A DNA stretch of 39,113 nt. Origin: Bradyrhizobium sp. AS23.2. GTDB lineage: Bacteria; Pseudomonadota; Alphaproteobacteria; Rhizobiales; Xanthobacteraceae. Within the stretch, counting starts at the first letter, position 1, and each line of letters starts with the position of its first letter. Positions 1 to 7,599 of the stretch are shown here, piece by piece. The stretch spans positions 1-39,113 of the forward strand of contig NZ_LGHM01000132.1 of assembly GCF_001908185.1 (NCBI RefSeq). Reading direction: 5' to 3'. A program made the translations under genes and the position numbers. A model generated the notes under the pieces. The model saw nothing but the letters and a program-made list of their open reading frames with translations. It was not told the DNA's origin and did no database searches.

Positions 1-6
1 CCCATA

Positions 7-124
7 GTCATTCCGGGATGGCCCGAAGGGCCAGGCCCGGAATCCATAACCCCGGCTCGTGGTTATGGATTCTCAGATGCGCAATTGCGCATCATAGCTC
101 GCGCTCCGCGCGCCCCGGAATGAC
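7..124. repeat. Dispersed extragenic palindromic repeat (GTCATTCCGGG family)
   Basis: The outer arms GTCATTCCGGG (7-17) and CCCGGAATGAC (114-124) are perfect reverse complements. A second inner hairpin is formed by the AATCCATAACC / GGTTATGGATT arms around 40-71. A second copy of the family lies at 31772-31862. No gene is visible in 1-164 other than this element. Bradyrhizobium-type genomes carry many such elements between genes; that statement is from general knowledge. Confidence 0.75.
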
Positions 125-164
125 GGCATCAATGAGTATGACGAATCAACAAAGGTAAGCCGCC

Positions 165-1292
165 ATGAACTTCGATTTCTCCGACGACCAGAAGCAGCTC
201 CGCGACCAGGCGCGCAAATTCCTCGCCGAAAAATGCTCGCCCAAGGCGGTGCGCGTCGTGCTCGACGGCAAGGCGCCCTATGACAAGGAACTCTGGAAGG
301 GCCTTGCCGAGATGGGCTTTCTCGGTGTCGCGATCCCCGAGGAATTCGGCGGCGCCGGCGCCGGTCATCTCGAGCTCTGCGTGATCGCGGAAGAGATGGG
401 GCGGGCGAACGCGCCGGTGCCGTTCTCCTCGACCGTCTATCTCGCGGCCGAAGCGCTGCTGATCGCCGGAAGCGACGCGCAGAAGAAGAAGTGGCTGCCG
501 GCGATCGCCGCCGGCGAGGCGATCGGCACGCTGGCGCTGTTCGAGGGCAAGGGCAATCCGTCGCCGAAGAACGTCAAGCTGACGGCTACGAACGGCGTGC
601 TCAAGGGTGTCAAGAAGCCTGTGGCCGATGGTGCCATCGCCGATTTCGCGGTGGTCGCCGCGCGCACGGGATCGAGCGGGCGAGAGGGCGACATCTCGCT
701 GTTCCTGGTCGATCTCAGGGCTGGCGGCGTCGAGGTGAAAAGCCTCACCAATCTCGATCCGACCCGTGGCCAGGCCGAGGTGACCTTCAGGGATTGCAAG
801 GCCGAGCCGCTGGGCGCCGCCGGCGAAGGCTGGAGCATCCTGAGCCAGGTGCTGGACCGCGCCGCGGTGCTCTGTGCTTTCGAGCAGGTCGGCGGCTCCG
901 ACCGCGCGCTGGAGATGGGGCGCGACTACGCCCTCGATCGCATCGCCTTCGGCCGCCAGATCGGCTCGTTCCAGGCGGTCAAGCATATGCTCGCCGACAT
1001 GTACGTCTCGGCGACGCTGGCGCGCTCCAACAGCTATTACGGCGCCTGGGCGCTCTCGACCAACGCAGCCGAACTGCCGGAAGCCGCCGCGGCCGCGCGC
1101 ATCAGCGCGACGCAGGCGTTCCAGCACTGCGCCAAGAACAACATCCAGGTTCACGGCGGCATGGGCTTCACCTGGGAGTTCGACTGCCACATGTACTACC
1201 GCCGCGCCAACGCCATGGCGCTCGGGCTCGGCAGCTTGTCCTATTGGGAAGACCAGCTGATCGACCGCATGCGTAAGAAGAACGCGGCGTAA
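165..1292 (+). CDS. Acyl-CoA dehydrogenase, short (375 aa) FadE27/FadE29-like type
   Basis: FAD-dependent acyl-CoA dehydrogenase expected to form the 2,3-double bond of an acyl-CoA thioester in fatty acid or related beta-oxidation. The N-terminal helical domain has FLGVAIPEEFGGAG (about 52-65). The C-terminal domain has FGRQIGSFQAVKHM and IQVHGGMGFTWEFD. At 375 aa it is about 40 residues shorter than the two downstream paralogues and unlike them in sequence. Known actinobacterial alpha2beta2 acyl-CoA dehydrogenases (FadE26-FadE27, FadE28-FadE29) pair one long and one short subunit, so a heteromer with a neighbour is possible; this is inference. The start is set by AAAGGTAAG about 6 nt before the ATG. 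The substrate cannot be told from sequence. Confidence 0.9.
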   Translation: MNFDFSDDQKQLRDQARKFLAEKCSPKAVRVVLDGKAPYDKELWKGLAEMGFLGVAIPEEFGGAGAGHLELCVIAEEMGRANAPVPFSSTVYLAAEALLIAGSDAQKKKWLPAIAAGEAIGTLALFEGKGNPSPKNVKLTATNGVLKGVKKPVADGAIADFAVVAARTGSSGREGDISLFLVDLRAGGVEVKSLTNLDPTRGQAEVTFRDCKAEPLGAAGEGWSILSQVLDRAAVLCAFEQVGGSDRALEMGRDYALDRIAFGRQIGSFQAVKHMLADMYVSATLARSNSYYGAWALSTNAAELPEAAAAARISATQAFQHCAKNNIQVHGGMGFTWEFDCHMYYRRANAMALGLGSLSYWEDQLIDRMRKKNAA

Positions 1293-1302
1293 CGATAAGG
1301 TG

Positions 1303-1387
1303 CGTAGGATGGGTAGAGCGAAGCGAAACCCATCACCACGCGAATGCTGGACGAGATGGGTTTCGCTGCGCTCTACCCATCCTACGA
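1303..1387. repeat. Extragenic palindrome (CGTAGGRTGGG family), copy 1
   Basis: Long inverted repeat with arms CGTAGGATGGGTAGAGCG and CGCTCTACCCATCCTACG separated by a spacer that itself contains a repeated GGGTTTCGCT / AGCGAAACCC pair. It fills the gap between the first and second acyl-CoA dehydrogenase genes. The transcript would fold into a strong hairpin. A diverged copy with the same outer CGTAGG..CCTACG arms lies at 2668-2761. Confidence 0.8.
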
Positions 1388-1416
1388 GATGAATGGCGCG
1401 GCCGAGGACTGAGACC

Positions 1417-2664
1417 ATGAACTTCGATGACACCCCGCAGGAAGCCGAATTCCGCGCCATCGCCCGCGCGTGGATCAGCGCGAACGCGCCCAAGCAGCAT
1501 GAGGAAGAGCTGCGCAAGTCCTCGCTCGGCCGCACCCAGCTCACGAACGCCAACATCCTCGAGGTCGCAAAAGCCTGGCAGAAGAAGAAGGCCGACGCCG
1601 GCTGGGCCTGCCTGCATTGGCCGAAGGACTATGGCGGCCGCGGCTCGTCGCCGATCGAGCGCGTGATCTGGCAGCAGGAAGAAGGCGTGTTCGGAAAGCT
1701 CTCCCAGATGTTCATCATCGGCCACGGCATGTGCGGGCCGACCATGATGGCGTTTGCGCGCGAGGAGCATAAGCGCACCTATCTGCCGCCGCTCGCCTCC
1801 GGCGAGAAGGTCTGGTGCCAGCTCTTCTCCGAGCCCGCCGGCGGCTCGGATGTTGCGGGCCTGCGCACGCGCGCCGAGAAGGACGGAGATGAATGGGTCA
1901 TCAACGGCCAGAAGATCTGGACCTCGGGCGCGCATTATTCCGACTACGGCATCCTGCTCACCCGCACGGATCCGACGGTGCCCAAGCACAAGGGCCTCAC
2001 CATGTTCTTCCTGGACATGAAGAGCTCGGGCGTCGAGGTGCGGCCGATCAAGCAGGCGAGCGGGGCCTCCGACTTCAACGAGGTCTATTTCACCAACGTC
2101 CGCATCCCTGATCATCAACGCCTCGGCGAGGTCAATGACGGCTGGAACGTCTCGCTGACGACGCTGATGAACGAGCGCATGTCGATCGGTGCGGGCGTTG
2201 CGACGGGCTTCCCCGAGCTGTTCGACTATTGCTCCAGCCTGATGCTCGAGGATGGCCCCGCGATCGAGGATCGCGCGGTGCGCTCGAAGCTGGCGAACTG
2301 GGCGGTGAAGGCGAGCGGCTTGCGATACACCAGCATGCGCGCGATCTCGGCGCTGTCGAAGGGCGAACGGCCGGGGCCGGAAAATTCCATCGGCAAGCTG
2401 GTCGCGGGCTCGATGATCCAGGACGTCGCGACCTACGCGCTGGACCTGCAGGGCGCGAGCGGCGTGGTCAGCGGCCCCGAGGACGCCGAAGTCGCCGGCC
2501 GTTTCCAGGCGATGCTCTTGCGCGCGCCTGGCACCCGTGTCGAAGGCGGCACCGACGAGATCATGCGCAACATCATCGCCGAGCGGGTGCTGGGCCTGCC
2601 CGGCGACATCCGTGTCGACAAGGACGTGCCGTTCAACAAGATCCCGACGAAGGGAAGAGGTTAG
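1417..2664 (+). CDS. Acyl-CoA dehydrogenase, 415 aa (tandem copy A)
   Basis: FAD-dependent acyl-CoA dehydrogenase. Flavin/substrate-loop motifs CQLFSEPAGGSDVAGL (about 134-149) and QKIWTSGAHYSDY (165-177) are intact, as is the C-terminal GGTDEIMRNIIAERVLG (from 377). The residue aligned with the catalytic Glu376 of medium-chain enzymes is Gly377. As in long-chain and isovaleryl-CoA dehydrogenases, the base may instead sit in the preceding helical region, where LMNERMSIG carries Glu253; that assignment is inference. An ATG 24 nt upstream is in frame, but 1417 is preferred because the paralogue starts with the same MNFDDTPQEA and an AGGA sequence lies just upstream. It is about three quarters identical to the next gene. 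Confidence 0.92.
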   Translation: MNFDDTPQEAEFRAIARAWISANAPKQHEEELRKSSLGRTQLTNANILEVAKAWQKKKADAGWACLHWPKDYGGRGSSPIERVIWQQEEGVFGKLSQMFIIGHGMCGPTMMAFAREEHKRTYLPPLASGEKVWCQLFSEPAGGSDVAGLRTRAEKDGDEWVINGQKIWTSGAHYSDYGILLTRTDPTVPKHKGLTMFFLDMKSSGVEVRPIKQASGASDFNEVYFTNVRIPDHQRLGEVNDGWNVSLTTLMNERMSIGAGVATGFPELFDYCSSLMLEDGPAIEDRAVRSKLANWAVKASGLRYTSMRAISALSKGERPGPENSIGKLVAGSMIQDVATYALDLQGASGVVSGPEDAEVAGRFQAMLLRAPGTRVEGGTDEIMRNIIAERVLGLPGDIRVDKDVPFNKIPTKGRG

Positions 2665-2667
2665 AAT

Positions 2668-2761
2668 CGTAGGGTGGGCAAAGGCGCATAGCGCCGTGCC
2701 CACCAATTCTGTCGAGAAACGAGGGAAGGTGGTGGGCACGCTTCGCTTTGCCCACCCTACG
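2668..2761. repeat. Extragenic palindrome (CGTAGGRTGGG family), copy 2
   Basis: Inverted repeat with outer arms CGTAGGGTGGGCAAAG and CTTTGCCCACCCTACG. It sits 3 nt after the stop codon of copy A and ends 28 nt before copy B of the dehydrogenase. It has the same outer arm as the element at 1303-1387 but a different core. Confidence 0.8.
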
Positions 2762-2788
2762 CACCGAGCAAGGATTGAGAGGTTCGCC

Positions 2789-4033
2789 ATGAATTTCGAC
2801 GACACCCCGCAGGAAGCCGCGTTCCGCGAGACCGCGCGCAAATGGGTCGAGGCCAACGCGCCGAAGGAGTTCGAGGAGGAGCTGTCGAAATCCTCGCTCG
2901 GCCGCATCCGCCTCGCCAAGCATGACATCGTCGAGATCGGCAAAGCCTGGCAGAAGAAGAAGGCGGAAGGCGGCTGGGCCTGCCTGCACTGGCCGAAGGA
3001 ATATGGCGGCCGCGGCGCCACGCCGATCGAGCGGGTGATCTGGCAGCAGGAGGAGGGCGTCTACGGCAAGCTGACGCAGCCGTTCCAGATCGGCGAGGGC
3101 ATGTGTGGCCCGACCGTGATGGCCTGGGGCAGCGAGGACGCCAAGCGTCGCTATCTGCCGAAGCTCGCTTCGGGAGAGGAGATCTGGTGCCAGCTCTTCT
3201 CCGAGCCGTCCGCCGGCTCGGACGTTGCCGGCTTGCGCACACGCGCGGAGAAGAATGGCGACAATTGGGTCGTCAACGGCCAGAAGATATGGACCTCGGG
3301 CGCGCATTATTCCGACTACGGCCTGTTGATCGCGCGCACCGATCCGAACGTGCCCAAGCACAAGGGCCTCACGATGTTCTTCCTCGATATGAAGAGCCCG
3401 GGCGTCGAGGTTCGCCCGATCAAGCAGGCCTCCGGCCTGCACGAGTTCAACGAGGTCTATTTCACCGACGTGGTGATCCCGGACAGCCAGCGGTTAGGTG
3501 CGGTCGGCGAAGGCTGGAATGCGTCGTTGACCACGCTGATGAACGAGCGCATGTCGATCGGCTCGCGGCTGGCGACCGGCGTCCCCGAATTGTTCGAGTT
3601 CTGCTCGAATTTGATGCTCGAGGACGGCCTCGCGATCGACGATCCTGCGGTGCGCTCCAAGCTCGCGAACTGGGCGGTGAAGTCGAACGGCCTGAAATTC
3701 ACCAGCTACCGCGCGATTTCGGCGTTGTCGAAGGGCGAGCGTCCCGGACCGGAAAATTCCATCGGCAAGCTCGTGTCGGCCGTCATGCTGCAGGACATCG
3801 CGGCCTATGCGATGGATCTCCAGGGTGCAGCCGGTGTTCTCACGGGGACGGACGAGGAGACGGCGCGCGGCCAGTTCCAGCAGATGCTGCTGTCGTCGCC
3901 GTCGGGGCGGATCGCCGGCGGCACCGACGAGATCTTGCGCAACATCATCGCCGAGCGCGTGCTGGGCCTGCCCGGCGACATCCGCGTCGACAAGGACGTG
4001 CCGTACAACAAGATCCCGACCAAGGGGCGGTGA
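2789..4033 (+). CDS. Acyl-CoA dehydrogenase, 414 aa (tandem copy B)
   Basis: Second of two tandem dehydrogenases. It has the same domain order and motifs as copy A: CQLFSEPSAGSDVAGL, QKIWTSGAHYSDY and GGTDEILRNIIAERVLG. Here the residue before GGT is Ala, so again no Glu occupies the medium-chain catalytic position; LMNERMSIG is conserved and offers the alternative Glu. Identity to copy A is about 73 of the first 100 residues by eye and higher towards the C-terminus. The ATG at 2789 follows a GAGAGG ribosome site; the reading frame is open further upstream, but that stretch overlaps copy A and the repeat and is not coding. Probably co-transcribed with the two genes before it. Confidence 0.92.
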   Translation: MNFDDTPQEAAFRETARKWVEANAPKEFEEELSKSSLGRIRLAKHDIVEIGKAWQKKKAEGGWACLHWPKEYGGRGATPIERVIWQQEEGVYGKLTQPFQIGEGMCGPTVMAWGSEDAKRRYLPKLASGEEIWCQLFSEPSAGSDVAGLRTRAEKNGDNWVVNGQKIWTSGAHYSDYGLLIARTDPNVPKHKGLTMFFLDMKSPGVEVRPIKQASGLHEFNEVYFTDVVIPDSQRLGAVGEGWNASLTTLMNERMSIGSRLATGVPELFEFCSNLMLEDGLAIDDPAVRSKLANWAVKSNGLKFTSYRAISALSKGERPGPENSIGKLVSAVMLQDIAAYAMDLQGAAGVLTGTDEETARGQFQQMLLSSPSGRIAGGTDEILRNIIAERVLGLPGDIRVDKDVPYNKIPTKGR

Positions 4034-4040
4034 TCTCTCT

Positions 4041-4156
4041 CGTGTCCCGGACGCGGTGCGGCGCGAAGTGCCGCTCCGCAGAGCCGGGACCCAGGGGCCA
4101 CAATGGGCCCCGGCTCTGCGCCGCATCACTTCGTGCTGCGTCGCGTCCGGGGCACG
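4041..4156. repeat. Extragenic palindrome (CGTGYCCCGGACGC family), copy 1
   Basis: Outer arms CGTGTCCCGGACGC and GCGTCCGGGGCACG surround an inner GAGCCGGG..CCCCGGCTC pair. It lies between copy B of the dehydrogenase and the nitroreductase. A clear relative, with the same outer arms and inner AGAGCCGGG/CCCGGCTCT pair, lies at 28256-28393. Confidence 0.8.
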
Positions 4157-4171
4157 AAAGCGAGTCAAGCC

Positions 4172-4885
4172 ATGGACGCCAAAGTATCCAACGCCCGCCA
4201 TTCCATCGAAGACCGCATCGGCGTGCTCGAAGAGCTCCTCAACGAGCGCTACTCCGTCCGCGCCTTCCTTTCGAAAGAAGTCGACCGGGCGACCATCGAG
4301 CACGTGCTGAAGACTGCGCAGCGCACGGCGTCATGGTGCAACAGCCAGCCCTGGCAGGTGCTGATTGCCAGCGGTGCGGCCAAGGAAGGCTTTCGCAAGG
4401 CGATCTATGCGGAGGCGGCGAGCGGCGCCAAGGACGACCACGACTTCACCCCGCCGCGCGAATATGTCGGCGTCTATCTGGAGCGGCGGCGCGAAAGCGG
4501 CTTCCAGCTCTACAACACACTCGGCATCGCCCGCGGCGACAAGATGGCCTACGCCAAGCAGGCCCTGGAGAACTACAATTTCTTCGGTGCGCCGCACGTC
4601 GCGATCATTCACACCAACGAGCCGCTCGGCATCTACGGTGCGATCGATTGCGGCGGCTATGTCTCCAACTTCATGCTGGCCGCGCAGGCGCTCGGGCTCG
4701 GCACGATTCCGCAGGCGGCGCTCGCGCGCCACTCCGGCCTGATCCGTCGCCACTTCAACCTGCCCGACGACCGCCGCGTCGTCTGCGGCATCTCGTTCGG
4801 CTATGCCGACGACGCGCACAAGGTCAACAGCTACCGCACCTCGCGTGCGAGCGTGGCCGACACCGCGACCTTCGTGGACGAGTGA
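4172..4885 (+). CDS. Nitroreductase-family FMN oxidoreductase
   Basis: Flavoprotein of the nitroreductase fold, 237 aa, using NAD(P)H to reduce nitro, quinone or enone substrates; the true substrate is unknown. Visible features are the N-terminal RYSVRAF phosphate-contact motif, TASWCNSQPWQVLIASG, and a C-terminal LGLGTIPQAAL and RRVVCGISFGYAD typical of the family's dimer/FMN-binding part. A longer in-frame ATG at 4103 falls inside the palindromic repeat, so the ATG at 4172 is preferred although its ribosome site is weak. It follows the acyl-CoA dehydrogenases on the same strand and is convergent with ecfG. Confidence 0.88.
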   Translation: MDAKVSNARHSIEDRIGVLEELLNERYSVRAFLSKEVDRATIEHVLKTAQRTASWCNSQPWQVLIASGAAKEGFRKAIYAEAASGAKDDHDFTPPREYVGVYLERRRESGFQLYNTLGIARGDKMAYAKQALENYNFFGAPHVAIIHTNEPLGIYGAIDCGGYVSNFMLAAQALGLGTIPQAALARHSGLIRRHFNLPDDRRVVCGISFGYADDAHKVNSYRTSRASVADTATFVDE

Positions 4886-4931
4886 TCAAGCGATGCAGGC
4901 TCGGGCGCCATCAGGTCTCCAGACGCGCATA

Positions 4932-4957
4932 AAGACGGCCGCGGGAACGGCCGCCTT
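4932..4957. terminator. Bidirectional terminator between nitroreductase and ecfG
   Basis: Stem AAGaCGGCCG / CGGCCGcCTT with a 6-nt loop, followed on the plus strand by GTTTTG and on the minus strand by TCTTTA. It lies between two convergent genes, which fits a shared terminator. Confidence 0.6.
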
Positions 4958-4990
4958 CACGTTTTGTCTCGGGTCGCTTGACGCCGGTCG

Positions 4991-5539
4991 TCAGCCGCCG
5001 CTGCCGCCGATCACGGCGCGCACGGTCTCGTCGGGCCCGAAGTCTTCGGCGCCATCGACATAGAGGAGCGCGGCGAGCTTCGAGCGCGCGCGGTTGACGC
5101 GGCTCTTGATCGTGCCGACCGCGCAGCCGCAGATCGAGGCCGCGTCCTCGTAGGAGAAGCCGGAGGCGCCGACCAGGATCAAGGCCTCGCGCTGGTCCTG
5201 CGGAAGCTTATCGAGCGCGCCGCGAAACTCCTCGAACTCGAGATGCGCGTTCTGCGATGGCTGCGTCTTCAACGTCTTGGCATAGTTGCCCTCGGCATCC
5301 TCGACCTCCCGCCGCCGCTTGCGATAGTCGGAGCGGAACAGGTTGCGCAGGATCGTGAACAGCCACGCCGGCAGGTTGGAGCCGGGTTGGAACGAGTCGA
5401 TGTTGGCAAGCGCGCGCAACAGAGTTTCCTGCACCAGATCGTCGGCGCGGTCCGCATTGCCGCTGAGCGAGATAGCGAACGCGCGCAGGCTCGGTACGGC
5501 CGCGAGGATGTCGTTACGCAGGGATTCCGTGAGAGGCAT
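4991..5539 (-). CDS. ecfG: General stress response ECF sigma factor EcfG
   Basis: Extracytoplasmic-function sigma factor of the EcfG group, 182 aa, which directs RNA polymerase to GGAAC-N16/17-CGTT promoters in alphaproteobacterial stress. Region 2 spans about residues 12-75 (ADDLVQETLLRALANIDSFQ, PAWLFTILRNLFRSDYRKRR). Region 4 spans about 105-160 (LPQDQREALILVGASGFSYE, then an AVGTIKSRVNRAR helix-turn-helix). The assignment is secured by nepR immediately upstream, whose TAA overlaps this ATG by 1 nt (TAATG), and by divergent phyR. NepR should bind and hold this protein until phosphorylated PhyR removes NepR. Confidence 0.95.
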   Translation of the reverse strand: MPLTESLRNDILAAVPSLRAFAISLSGNADRADDLVQETLLRALANIDSFQPGSNLPAWLFTILRNLFRSDYRKRRREVEDAEGNYAKTLKTQPSQNAHLEFEEFRGALDKLPQDQREALILVGASGFSYEDAASICGCAVGTIKSRVNRARSKLAALLYVDGAEDFGPDETVRAVIGGSGG

Positions 5540-5781
5540 TAGTCCCTCCCATTGTTGTCGTTAGGTCCCCCATTGCCTTGATCTTGGGGAGTTCCTCCCG
5601 GCGTATCAAGCTTCTTGATCAGTTCCGCGAACCGATCCGGAACCCCCTGCCGCACCACGTCGTCATACATGGCGCGCAGCTGGTGCCCGATCCGGGATTG
5701 GATCTCCGGAGTGAGCCCTCCCTTTCCGGGGGTCGTGCTTTTGCTGGCTTGAGACTTGAGATCTTTCATGACCTGTTCCAC
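5539..5781 (-). CDS. nepR: Anti-sigma factor NepR
   Basis: Small anti-sigma factor that sequesters EcfG and is itself captured by phosphorylated PhyR. The hallmark core EIQSRIGHQLRAMYDDVVRQ followed by GVPDRFAELIKKLD occupies about residues 26-59; the flanks are low-complexity, as usual in NepR. The 80-aa form starts at GTG (5781), 4-5 nt after GGGGA; an ATG at 5769 would give a form four residues shorter, so the exact start is uncertain. The stop overlaps the ecfG start, implying translational coupling of antagonist and sigma factor. Confidence 0.93.
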   Translation of the reverse strand: MEQVMKDLKSQASKSTTPGKGGLTPEIQSRIGHQLRAMYDDVVRQGVPDRFAELIKKLDTPGGTPQDQGNGGPNDNNGRD

Positions 5782-5866
5782 GTTTCCCCGAGTTAAGTGA
5801 CTGCAAAATAGAGAAATTTCTCAACCGGGCGCCGTTCCCTGAATAGGCTCAATTCCAGGTTCGACA

Positions 5867-5909
5867 AAAAGTTCCCGGACCAGCGGAACTTTTCTTATCG
5901 TGATGCGTA
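5867..5909 (+). promoter_or_regulatory. EcfG-type promoter of phyR inside an inverted repeat
   Basis: GGAAC (5885-5889), 16-nt spacer, CGTA (5906-5909); the EcfG consensus is GGAAC-N16/17-CGTT, so only the last base differs. The -35 element is part of a perfect 9-bp inverted repeat, AAAAGTTCC (5867-5875) and GGAACTTTT (5885-5893), 9 nt apart. This places a second GGAAC facing nepR-ecfG on the other strand. That minus-strand element has no good GTT at the required spacing, so autoregulation of nepR-ecfG is less clear. Confidence 0.6.
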
Positions 5910-5996
5910 GTCAGCCCCAGCAGGGGAACCCGGGCCTCCCCTCGTGTGCCTCGTTCTTCAAGGTCGGTCCGAAGATGAATGATGAATGGAGTGGGG

Positions 5997-6803
5997 ATGT
6001 CCCGTTCACAGCTTGTTGCTGAACACTTGCCGCTGTTGCGCCGGTATGCGCGCGCCCTGACGGGCAGCCAGGCCTCCGGCGACGCCTATGTCGCAGCCAT
6101 GTTGGAAGCCATGCTTGGGGATCCGTCGGTGTTCGACGAGAGCCATGGTCCGCGCGCCGGCCTGTTCCGGTTGTTCACCCAGATCTGGAATTCTGTCTCC
6201 GTCAACGACGATTCAGAGGTAACGACCTTGCCGATGCCGCCGGAGCGGCGGCTGTCGAACATCACGCCGCTGCCGCGGCAGGCCTTCCTGCTGCTCTCGC
6301 TCGAGGGATTCTCGGAAGAGGAAGTCGGCTACATTCTCGGCACAGATGTCGCCGAGACGCGGCGACTCGCGGATGCCGCGGGACGCGAGATGGCCGCCGA
6401 GATCGCCACCGACGTTCTGATCATCGAGGACGAGACCTTCATCGCCATGGACCTCGAGAGCCTGGTGAAGAATCTCGGTCACAATGTCGTCGGGGTCGCG
6501 CGTACGCACGCCGACGCGGTGGCGCTGGCGAAGAACAGGCGGCCCGGCCTGATCCTCGCCGACATCCAGCTCGCCGACGGCTCGTCGGGCCTGGACGCCG
6601 TCAACGAATTGCTCCGCACCTTCGAGGTGCCGGTGGTGTTCATCACCGCCTACCCGGAACGCTTCCTCACCGGCGAGCGCCCCGAGCCGGCGTTCCTGAT
6701 CTCAAAGCCGTTCCAGCCGGCGATGGTGTCGGCGGTGGCGAGCCAGGCGTTGTTCTTCCAGCGCAACTCGCGCAACCGCGCGCCCAAGGCGCCTGCGGCT
6801 TAA
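5997..6803 (+). CDS. phyR: Anti-anti-sigma response regulator PhyR
   Basis: Master switch of the alphaproteobacterial general stress response, 268 aa. The N-terminal half (about 1-135) is an EcfG-like sigma mimic with a region-4-like part (TPLPRQAFLLLSLEGFSEEE). The C-terminal half is a receiver domain (DVLIIEDETFIAMD, LILADIQL, VVFITAYPE, ISKPFQ). The phosphoacceptor is the Asp in ILADIQL, residue 189 from this start; phosphorylation exposes the sigma mimic, which binds NepR. The ATG at 5997 is chosen because GGAG lies 5 nt upstream; an in-frame ATG at 5979 is less well placed. It is divergent from nepR-ecfG. No HWE/HisKA_2 kinase (PhyK type) is present in the window to phosphorylate it. Confidence 0.95.
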   Translation: MSRSQLVAEHLPLLRRYARALTGSQASGDAYVAAMLEAMLGDPSVFDESHGPRAGLFRLFTQIWNSVSVNDDSEVTTLPMPPERRLSNITPLPRQAFLLLSLEGFSEEEVGYILGTDVAETRRLADAAGREMAAEIATDVLIIEDETFIAMDLESLVKNLGHNVVGVARTHADAVALAKNRRPGLILADIQLADGSSGLDAVNELLRTFEVPVVFITAYPERFLTGERPEPAFLISKPFQPAMVSAVASQALFFQRNSRNRAPKAPAA

Positions 6804-6860
6804 GGAAGGCGCCGGCGGCGTAACGAGGCGTCCGCGCCCCGCATTGGTGATGGTGATCTG

Positions 6861-6891
6861 ATCCGGCGTGCTAGCTGCACGCCGGATTTTT
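6861..6891 (+). terminator. Rho-independent terminator of phyR
   Basis: Perfect 11-bp stem ATCCGGCGTGC / GCACGCCGGAT with loop TAGCT, followed by TTTT. It lies 57 nt after the phyR stop codon and is the clearest intrinsic terminator in the window. Confidence 0.85.
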
Positions 6892-6970
6892 CATGCCCGC
6901 TTGGGACGCTTGACGGGCATCGAATTCGCCGCTCATACCTCGTGCATCGAATTCAATCGGAGATGTGCAC

Positions 6971-7570
6971 ATGGACCCGCAGCTGCTCGATCGCCTCGCC
7001 ATCCGCGACCTCGTCGAGAACTGGGCGGTCTGGCGCGACGCCGGTGACTGGGAGCGCTTTGCCACCGTCTGGCACGAAGAGGGCTGGATGTCCGCCACCT
7101 GGTTTCAGGGGCCGGCGCGGGATTTCATGCGCGTCAGCCAGGAGGGGTTTGCCAAGGGTGTCCGTATCCTGCATTTCCTGGGCGGCACCAGCATCGATCT
7201 CGAAGGCGAGCGGGCCATCGCCCAGACCAAGATGACGATCTCGCAGCGAGCCCTGGTGCACGACGTGCTCTGCGACGTCGTCTGCACCGGACGCTTCTAC
7301 GATTTCCTGGAGGAGCGGCAGGGCAAATGGGGCATCGTCCGCCGCCAGCCGATCTACGAGAAGGATCGGATCGATCCGGTCGACCCCGCCGCGACACTCC
7401 GCCTCGACCAGAAAGCGCTGGCCGCGTTGCCCGAAGGCTACCGCCACCTCGCCTACATGCAGGAGCTGATCGGCTACAAGATCAAGCGCGATATGCCGGG
7501 CCTGACCGGCACTGAAGTCGAGAAGCTCTACGCCGAAGGGCGGGAGTGGCTCGCGGGGAAGGCGAAGTGA
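6971..7570 (+). CDS. NTF2-like / SnoaL-fold protein
   Basis: Predicted cytoplasmic 199-aa protein of the nuclear-transport-factor-2 / SnoaL fold. The N-terminal DRLAIRDLVENWAVWRDAGD followed by WERFATVW is the typical first helix pair. The middle (LHFLGGTSIDLEGERAIAQT, then a GRFYDFLEER strand) matches the curved-sheet part of the fold. The C-terminal 60 residues extend beyond a minimal domain. Members include isomerases, dehydratases and non-catalytic proteins, so no reaction is assigned. An in-frame GTG at 6965 exists, but GGAG at 6959-6962 is correctly spaced for the ATG at 6971. It appears monocistronic, with the phyR terminator before it and an IS remnant after it. Confidence 0.75.
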   Translation: MDPQLLDRLAIRDLVENWAVWRDAGDWERFATVWHEEGWMSATWFQGPARDFMRVSQEGFAKGVRILHFLGGTSIDLEGERAIAQTKMTISQRALVHDVLCDVVCTGRFYDFLEERQGKWGIVRRQPIYEKDRIDPVDPAATLRLDQKALAALPEGYRHLAYMQELIGYKIKRDMPGLTGTEVEKLYAEGREWLAGKAK

Positions 7571-7599
7571 ACTGCAGAAAAAAGTAAGGCGCGGCTGGC

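Noticed and set aside
4944..4962. GGAAC..CGTT near 4945 as an EcfG promoter.
   Set aside because: The spacer is only 10 nt, the site is inside the terminator hairpin, and it points into the 3' end of ecfG.
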